NCBI GenBank assembly: GCA_023954375.1
Contig: JAMLIC010000001.1
Span: 186,001 to 250,000 of the forward strand
From: Planctomycetota bacterium
GTDB lineage: Bacteria > Planctomycetota > J058
Length of the DNA stretch: 64,000 nt
Direction of reading: 5' to 3'
Shown here: in pieces, positions 58,282 through 64,000 of the stretch
Numbering within the stretch: the first letter of the stretch is position 1
Layout: every line of letters begins with the position of its first letter
The notes under the pieces: model-generated
Seen by the model: the letters and a program-made list of their open reading frames with translations, nothing else
What the model was told of the DNA's origin: nothing
Databases searched by the model: none
Program-made: the position numbers and the translations under genes

Positions 58282-59036
58282 TGCGCCTGTGGCTCGACGA
58301 CCTGCGCCCGCCGCCGCCGGGCTGGACCTGGGTGACGACCGCCTGGGACGCCATCACGGGGTTGCAGGCGGGCGGCGTGATCGAGATCTCGCTCGACCAC
58401 GACCTCGGCCCGCCCGAGGCTGGCACCGGCTACGACGTGGCGCGCTGGATCGAGGCCGAGGCCTTTCACGGCCGGCTCCCGCGCCTGCGCTGGGGCATCC
58501 ACTCCGCCAACCCGATCGGGGTGGCGCGGATGACCGTCGCGCGCGGCGCCGCCTCGCGCCGCGACCTCCTCGTCGACCTGGCGCTCGAGCCGCCGACGCT
58601 CGCCGGCGACCTGGCCGGCCCGCCGACCCTCGACGACGACTGGCTGGTGCTCTCGACGATCCACTCGGCCAAGGGGCTCGAGTGGGATGCCGTGACGGTC
58701 ATCCACGCCGCGGACGGCTGCATCCCCAGCGACCTCGCCACGGGCGACCCGGAGCAGGTCGAGGAGGAGCGCCGGCTCCTCTACGTGGCCCTGACGCGCG
58801 CGCGCCGCCACCTGGTCGTGACCGCGCCGCTCCGCTTCCACGTCCGCGAGCGCCAGCCCCACGACGATCACGTGCACGCGCCGCTGACCCGGTTCCTGCC
58901 GCCGTCGGCGCTCGCGCGCTTCGACGAGCGCGTCGAGGCGCCCTGGGGCGCGGCGCCGGGCGCCGCGCCGGGGCGGGCCTCGTCGCCGGGGCTCGCCGAC
59001 GCCGTGCGCGCCCGCGCCCGCACCCGTTGGATGTAG
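58281..59036 (+). CDS. Chimeric ORF: cyclic-phosphate receiver-like domain joined to the C-terminus of a UvrD-type helicase
   Basis: A 251-residue ORF made of two unrelated parts. Residues 1-87 match the small cREC domain (RLWLDDLRPPPPGW, EISLDHDLGPPEAGTGYDVARWIE, GIHSANPIGVARM). From about residue 95 it is the end of a superfamily 1A helicase: DLALEPPTLAGDLAGPP, then motifs V-VI as STIHSAKGLEWDAVTVIHAADG and EERRLLYVALTRARRHLVVT. The Walker A and other N-terminal helicase motifs are missing. The join is in frame inside GC-rich sequence. The ATG overlaps the kinase stop (TGATG). It may be an internal deletion between two genes, a real fusion, or a misassembly. Confidence 0.75.
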
Positions 59037-59066
59037 CGGCTGCGGGCGAGGATGGGAGGCGGGTCA
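59037..59066 (+). repeat. Post-stop motif, copy 3
   Basis: The 25-30 bases directly after this stop (CGGCTGCGGGCGAGGATG and on) resemble those after the stops at 34979 and 45029. Confidence 0.4.
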
Positions 59067-59086
59067 GGGGGCGCGGGCGGGGCGGG

Positions 59087-59604
<518 letters not shown>

Positions 59605-59608
<4 letters not shown>

Positions 59609-60033
59609 GCGCCCAGCTCCGCCAGGAGCTCGCGGGCGCGGTTGCCCGACTCCGTGTCGGGGAACTCGTCGGCGAGCCGGCGCAGCTCCCGCACGGCCTC
59701 GTCGCGGCGCGTGGCGAGCGCCGCCTGCGCCTCCTCGAGCGTGTCGCGGGCGATCGCCTCGCGCGCCCCGCCGAGCGAGATCTCGTGCTCGGTCGAGAGC
59801 TCGTCGCGCGCCGGCCGGCGCGGCGGCGGCCGCCCCTCGCCCCGCTCCACGGCGCCGCGCAGCGCCGCGACGAGCGCCTGCGGCACGAGGCCGCGCGCGA
59901 CCAGGAGCGCGCCCAGGTCGGGGCCGTCGGGGTCCTGGTTCCTGGCGCGCAGCGCCGTGAGCACCTGCTCCTCGGTCACGAGCCCGCGCGCGACCGCGAG
60001 CCGCCCGAGCTCGATCTCCTGCTGGCTGGCCAT
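59605..60033 (-). CDS. Small helical protein with signalling-associated N-terminal domain
   Basis: A 142-residue protein. The N-terminal part (about 5-60) has two [15 protein letters not shown] helical segments ([36 protein letters not shown]) similar to the N-terminus of the kinase at 30923-32770 and of the protein at 62420. The C-terminal 60 residues form a helix-rich region ([37 protein letters not shown]). ATG 60033 has GGGAGGGG upstream. It overlaps moaC, so it is co-transcribed, with no evident functional link. Confidence 0.7.
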
Positions 60034-60045
60034 CGCTGCCCCTCC

Positions 60046-61938
60046 CTACACGAGCCCGCGCCGCAGCCCCGCCGCGAACGCCGCCGTCCCGGCGCGGTCG
60101 AGCGCCCAGCTCCGCTCGAACGCGGCCAGGATCCGCTCGGGCTCGGGCGTGAACCAGACGAGGCACTCGGGCCCCGCCCGCACGGCGAGGAGCTTCAGGC
60201 CGTCGGGGCTCGCCGGCCCGGGCTGCGCCTCGCGCCGGCGCTGGGCGAAGGCCAGGAGCTCGTCCTGGGCCCAGCGCTTGGCGTGGACGACGTGCTCGAG
60301 CCGGTCGAGCGGCGGGGCCAGCGGCAGCGTGCGGAAGAACGGCACCTCGCAGGCGAACACCTCGAGCACCATGGCGGGCGCGTCGGGGTGCGCGGGCGCC
60401 GGCGCCGGCCCCTCGAGCACGGCGCCGAGGGCGCGGAGCGTGTCGTTCCAGACCGCCTCCTTGCTCGGCGCCTCGAGGAACCCGGGCGGGCGCGCCGCGA
60501 CCATCGCGTCGAACAGCCGGCGCGGCGTCCACCCGAGCAGCTCGAGCGCCCCGCGGAGCGCCTGCGGGCAGGCCTTGAGCAGCGTGCGCACGAAGTTGCG
60601 GCGGATCAGGTTGGTCCGCGTCTCGTCGGGCGGGGTGTGGATCGCGTGCAGCGGGAACAGGCGCGTCAGCGGGCGCCACTCGGGGCGCAGGGCGTAGCCC
60701 GGCAGGGCCGCGGCATCGGTCGAGGCCGCCTCGTCGTAGCGCAGGCGCTCGGAGAGCGCGAACAGGTCGGCGCCCGGGTAGAGGCGCAGGGCCGCCGTCG
60801 ACACCTCGGCCTTGACCTGCGGGTCGCTCGTCCAGCGGGCCGCCGCGCCGACGGTGGCGTCGAGCTCCGCCTCGCTCTCGTCGGGGAAGCCGACGATGAT
60901 CCCCACCGACGGCGTGATGTGCTGGCGCGCCGTGACCGCCACCGCCTGCTCGATCAGCGGCGGCTTGCAGCGCTTCCCCGTCCACTGCTGCCGCTCGGCC
61001 GAGAGCGTCTCCACGCCGAAGAACACCGAGCAGCAGCCGGCGAGGAACATCTCCTCGGCGACCTCCTCGGTCATGTTGTCGGGGCGCGACGTGCACGACC
61101 ACTCGACGTCGAGGTTGCGCCGGCGGACCTCCCGGCAGAGCTCCTTCACGTAGGCCTTGTTCGCGACCAGGTTGTCGTGGAGGAGCTCGAAGCGGTTGCG
61201 CCCTGAGCGCTGCATCAGCCACTCGACCTCGTCGACCAGCCGCCCGGGCGCCTTCACCCGGTACTTGCGCTGGAACATGTTCGTCGTCGAGCAGAAGTTG
61301 CAGTTGTAGGGGCAGCCGCGGCCGGCCTCGATCACGAGCGTCGGCTGGCGGGAGACGTACTCCCGCAGGTCGAGCAGGTGGTAGGCCGGGTAGGGTAGGG
61401 CGTCGAGGTCCTCGACGACGGGCCCCGACGGGTTGCGCACGACCTGCCCGCCGCGGCGCCAGGTGAGGCCGGGGAGCGCCTCGAGGTCCGACGGGGCGCC
61501 GCCCTGCTCGAGCGCCCGCACGAGGCGCGGGAGCGTGAGGTCGCCCTCGTCGCGGAGGGCGAGGTCGACCTCGGGGAAGCGCGCGAGTACGTCCTGGTCG
61601 ACGAAGGTCACGTGCGGCCCGCCGATGACGACCGGCACGCGCGGGTGCTTCTTCTTGATCGCCTCGACGAACTCCATCACGAGCGCGAAGTTGTAGGACC
61701 ACGCGCTGACCCCGATCAGCCCGATCTGGCTGGAGCGCTTGGGGAGCGCCTGGACGAACTGCGTGCGCAGGCTCTTCTTCGCGTCGAGCCGCCCGGCCTT
61801 GGCCTCGAGGTTGAGGTCGACGACGTGGGCGCGATGTCCGTCACGTTCGAGCCCCGCCGCGAGCATGAGGAGGCCCAGCGGCGGCGTGAGGTCGGCCGGC
61901 CCCCCCCCGATCGGCGGCTGGACGAGGAACACGTCCAT
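60046..61938 (-). CDS. B12-binding-domain radical SAM protein
   Basis: A 630-residue enzyme. The cobalamin-binding-like N-terminal domain (about 1-140) has [26 protein letters not shown] and [15 protein letters not shown]. The radical SAM core has the cluster motif CPYNCNFC and [10 protein letters not shown], then [15 protein letters not shown] strands (here [15 protein letters not shown]). The C-terminal 200 residues are unassigned. This class makes methylations or rearrangements of lipids, tetrapyrroles or natural products; the substrate is unknown. ATG 61938 lies 7 nt behind a -10 element. It is the first gene of a probable operon with the helical protein and moaC. Confidence 0.88.
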   Translation of the reverse strand: MDVFLVQPPIGGGPADLTPPLGLLMLAAGLERDGHRAHVVDLNLEAKAGRLDAKKSLRTQFVQALPKRSSQIGLIGVSAWSYNFALVMEFVEAIKKKHPRVPVVIGGPHVTFVDQDVLARFPEVDLALRDEGDLTLPRLVRALEQGGAPSDLEALPGLTWRRGGQVVRNPSGPVVEDLDALPYPAYHLLDLREYVSRQPTLVIEAGRGCPYNCNFCSTTNMFQRKYRVKAPGRLVDEVEWLMQRSGRNRFELLHDNLVANKAYVKELCREVRRRNLDVEWSCTSRPDNMTEEVAEEMFLAGCCSVFFGVETLSAERQQWTGKRCKPPLIEQAVAVTARQHITPSVGIIVGFPDESEAELDATVGAAARWTSDPQVKAEVSTAALRLYPGADLFALSERLRYDEAASTDAAALPGYALRPEWRPLTRLFPLHAIHTPPDETRTNLIRRNFVRTLLKACPQALRGALELLGWTPRRLFDAMVAARPPGFLEAPSKEAVWNDTLRALGAVLEGPAPAPAHPDAPAMVLEVFACEVPFFRTLPLAPPLDRLEHVVHAKRWAQDELLAFAQRRREAQPGPASPDGLKLLAVRAGPECLVWFTPEPERILAAFERSWALDRAGTAAFAAGLRRGLV

Positions 61939-61945
61939 GACGCGG

Positions 61946-61951
61946 ATGGTA
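61946..61951 (-). promoter_or_regulatory. -10 element TACCAT of the radical-SAM operon, leaderless
   Basis: On the minus strand TACCAT ends 7 nt before ATG 61938. Confidence 0.5.
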
Positions 61952-62019
61952 GAGGGGGCGGCGGCGGCGTGCCAGCGCCCGCGCCAGGGCCCGCCTTGCC
62001 CGCCCTCCGCCCACCCGGC

Positions 62020-62025
62020 TATCTT
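62020..62025 (+). promoter_or_regulatory. -10 element TATCTT of the 62046 gene
   Basis: TATCTT ends 20 nt before ATG 62046; CGGAG lies in the leader. Confidence 0.4.
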
Positions 62026-62045
62026 CGACCCCGGAGCCGCCGCCC

Positions 62046-62423
62046 ATGCTCGACAAGCTCGTGCTCGCCGCGTTCGGCCGGACCTCGCTCGAGCGCGTCG
62101 TGCGCCAGGAGCTCGAGCGGCTGGAGAAGGGGGGCTTCCTCCCGCGCGAGGAGCTGGAGCGCCTGTCGGCCGAGTGCACCGCCGCGCTCGCCGGGCAGGT
62201 CGAGCGGGCGCGCGGGCTCGTCGAGCCGGCGCTCGGCCCCGTGCTCGGCGACCTGGCCGCGCGGGTGCGCGAGGCGCTCGACGTCCCCAGCCGCGCGGAG
62301 GTCGTCGCGCTGACGGAGGCCCTCCGCCGGGCCGAACGGCCGGGGGCGCCGGACGCTGACGGCGGCCGCGCAGCGGCGCCTGACGACGACGGCCGGCGCG
62401 CAGCGCCGGCCGGGGGCCCGTGA
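62046..62423 (+). CDS. Helical protein with phasin-like motif, unknown function
   Basis: A 125-residue, mostly helical protein (LVLAAFGRTSLERVVRQELERLEKGGFLPREELERL). DVPSRAEVVALTEALRRAE near residue 80 resembles the VPTRxEVEAL segment of phasin-family polyhydroxyalkanoate granule proteins, but this is weak. The C-terminus is a low-complexity Ala/Asp/Arg tail. Its TGA overlaps the next GTG. Confidence 0.6.
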   Translation: MLDKLVLAAFGRTSLERVVRQELERLEKGGFLPREELERLSAECTAALAGQVERARGLVEPALGPVLGDLAARVREALDVPSRAEVVALTEALRRAERPGAPDADGGRAAAPDDDGRRAAPAGGP

Positions 62424-64000
62424 CCGACGGCCCCGGGGCCGCCGACGACCGCCTGCTCGAGCTCCTGACCGCCCTGGGCAGCGTCGAGCCGGCGCGGCTG
62501 CGCGAGGCGGTCGAGGCCCTGCGCGCGGCGCGGGCCCGCGGCGAGCCGGTCGACGCTGCCGCGTTCCTCGCCGAGCGCGGCGTCGTCCCGCGCGCCGTGC
62601 TCGCCGACCTCCTCGGCGGCGACGAGGAGCGCGCCCGCCAGGGCGCGACGGAGGCGCCCGACGAGGGCCCGCCGCGGCGCAGCCGCAAGGCGCGCCGGGT
62701 CGCCGAGCCCCCGGCGCCCGACCCGGCGCCTGACCGGGCCCGGAGCTCGCGCCGGGCGGCGCCCGTGGCCGAGCCCGAGCGCTCCCCCGACCCCGAGGCG
62801 GCCCCCGAGGCGGGGGAGGCGCCCGGGCCGCGCAGCCGCAAGGCGCGGCGGATGAGCAGCGACCATCACCGGCCGGCGCGCCGGCCGAGCGCCCGCGCCG
62901 ACCGGCCGCCCGAGCCGGTGGTGCTCGTGCCCCCGCCGGCGTCGGCCGGGGCGGACGACGCCACCACCGACGCCTCGACGGGCTCGTTCGAGCTGGAGAC
63001 CCGACGCTTCGACCCCGCCGCCCTCGCCGCCGCGTCGGCCGCGCGCGGGCGGCGCGGGCTGTCGATCTGGCAGCTCAAGCTGGCCTTCGCGCTCGCGCTG
63101 ACGGGCGCGGCGCTGACCCTGGCCGCCGTCGTCCGCCGCGTGCGGCCCGAGCCGCCCCCGCCCATCGTCGACCTCCCGGCGCCCATCGACGAGCCGCTCC
63201 TGCCCGAGCCCGAGCCCGAGCCGGAGCCGGAGCCCGAGCCCGAGCCCGACCCGTGGCCCGACCTGGTCGAGCGCGTGCGCGCGCTGAGCGACGTCGAGCG
63301 CTACGCCGAGGCGCGCGCGCTCCTCGACGCGGCGCCGCCCGACGTGCGCGCCGCCCGCGACGAGGCGATCGCGCAGGCGCGCGAGCGCCTGGCCGCGCTC
63401 GACGCCTTCCGCCTGGTCGCCGACGCCGCCCTGCGCGAGGCCGACGAGCTGCGCAGGCGCGGCGAGCCCGGGGCGGCGGCGCAGCGCATCCAGGCCGCGC
63501 TCGACGCCCACCCCGCGCTCGCGGGCTCCCCCACGGCCCGCCGCGTCGAGGCCGCCCGCGTCGAGGCCCTCGAGACCCGGCCCGAGACCGCCCCGGCAGC
63601 GGCCGCGGCCCGCCCGGAGCCGCCGGAGCGGGCGGGCAGGTTCGAGGTCGACGCGGCCCGCGGCCGCGAGCTCGTCGCCGCGATCCAGGCCCGCGTGCGC
63701 CGCGACCAGGCGCGCCTGGGCGAGGTGCAGCGGGCGGAGGCGGCGCGCGCGCGCGCCGCCTCCGAGCGCGCGCCGCTCGACCTCGAGCTCGCGCCGGGCT
63801 ACGTCCTCAAGGCCGCGGTGATCGACCAGCTCGACGAGCGGGGGTTCACGGCCCGCCCCGCCGGCTCGAGCGACGCGATCTCGCGCACCTGGACCGCGGT
63901 GCCGGCCGAGCTGGCGCTCCGCGTGCGCCGCCTGGCCGTCCGCGACGACGTGGCGGAGGACCAGCTGCGGCTCGGGCGCTGGTGCCTCGCGAACTACCAC
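62420..64000 (+). CDS. Membrane protein with signalling-type N-terminal domain (partial, runs off the window)
   Basis: At least 527 codons, open to the window end. The N-terminal helical domain (about 10-65; LLELLTALGSVEPARLREAVEAL...AAFLAERGVVPRAVLADLLG) resembles those at 59605 and 30923. A long Pro/Arg/Ala cytoplasmic linker follows, in which RSRKARR occurs twice. One TM helix (WQLKLAFALALTGAALTLAAVV, about 217-238) is followed by a (Pro-Glu)n stalk and a helical TPR-like extracytoplasmic region with WTAVPAELALRVRRLAVRDD near the end. No kinase domain is seen so far. The GTG overlaps the upstream stop. Confidence 0.75.
   Translation, partial: MTDGPGAADDRLLELLTALGSVEPARLREAVEALRAARARGEPVDAAAFLAERGVVPRAVLADLLGGDEERARQGATEAPDEGPPRRSRKARRVAEPPAPDPAPDRARSSRRAAPVAEPERSPDPEAAPEAGEAPGPRSRKARRMSSDHHRPARRPSARADRPPEPVVLVPPPASAGADDATTDASTGSFELETRRFDPAALAAASAARGRRGLSIWQLKLAFALALTGAALTLAAVVRRVRPEPPPPIVDLPAPIDEPLLPEPEPEPEPEPEPEPDPWPDLVERVRALSDVERYAEARALLDAAPPDVRAARDEAIAQARERLAALDAFRLVADAALREADELRRRGEPGAAAQRIQAALDAHPALAGSPTARRVEAARVEALETRPETAPAAAAARPEPPERAGRFEVDAARGRELVAAIQARVRRDQARLGEVQRAEAARARAASERAPLDLELAPGYVLKAAVIDQLDERGFTARPAGSSDAISRTWTAVPAELALRVRRLAVRDDVAEDQLRLGRWCLANYH

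Noticed and set aside
63195..63252. CCCGAGCC-type tandem repeat as a regulatory repeat
   Set aside because: It encodes an in-frame (Pro-Glu)n stalk of the membrane protein, directly after the transmembrane helix.

Overview
The window is very GC-rich (roughly three quarters G+C by eye), with strong G/C bias at third codon positions. It reads as a bacterial chromosome segment: tRNA, lexA, amino-acid, purine, riboflavin, isoprenoid and molybdopterin genes. Seven Hanks-type Ser/Thr kinases or kinase-like proteins with TPR, FHA, PEGA and FGE-like partners, exported proteins with signal peptides or lipoboxes, and the mixed gene order suggest an uncultivated Planctomycetota-like bacterium; a myxobacterium-like organism is the main alternative. 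No species can be named from this sequence.

Layout. 0-1.8 kb: the end of a possible integrated element, with a tyrosine recombinase running into the 3' end of a tRNA-Pro gene. 1.8-8.1 kb: lexA with its own operator-like sites, a secreted protein, and threonine biosynthesis (lysC on +, hom-thrC on -, meeting at a shared stop). 8.2-18.7 kb: acyltransferase, exported gluzincin-like protein, a CBS-purH-transporter-glycosyltransferase chain of overlapping genes, DUF2490, ribBA, a GroES-like protein and a TlpA thioredoxin. 18.6-24 kb: kinase plus DNRLRE/TPR protein (probably one broken gene) and an RND/MMPL exporter. 24-42.8 kb: apaG, queG, barstar-like, methyltransferase, fumarase-retropepsin, lipoproteins, two kinases, hflX, nitronate monooxygenase, ispH and a CDP-alcohol phosphotransferase. 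42.9-64 kb: pseudokinase with a 36-bp repeat array, trmL-FHA kinase, NUDIX-BtpA, acyl-CoA dehydrogenase, a BCP-type peroxiredoxin with an in-frame TGA, FHA/DUF4388, two tandem kinase-TPR genes, a chimeric cREC-helicase ORF, moaC, a B12/radical-SAM protein and an unfinished membrane protein.

Most notable signals. (1) The BCP peroxiredoxin at 52049-52489 has TGA exactly at the peroxidatic cysteine codon, followed by a 9-bp hairpin with a GUU loop at bacterial SECIS spacing: a probable selenoprotein. (2) Eleven genes have a TAnnnT-type -10 hexamer ending only 6-8 nt before the start codon, most with no ribosome binding site: a recurrent leaderless-transcript architecture. Genes whose -10 lies farther upstream mostly carry a Shine-Dalgarno sequence. 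(3) Several kinase genes are split by one-base shifts in repetitive or proline-rich linkers, which may be sequence error, decay or slippage. (4) A receiver-like domain is fused to only the C-terminal end of a UvrD-type helicase.

Functionally the segment combines housekeeping metabolism with a dense phospho-signalling set: kinases, FHA readers, a candidate FHA-docking array, and a helical domain shared by three proteins.
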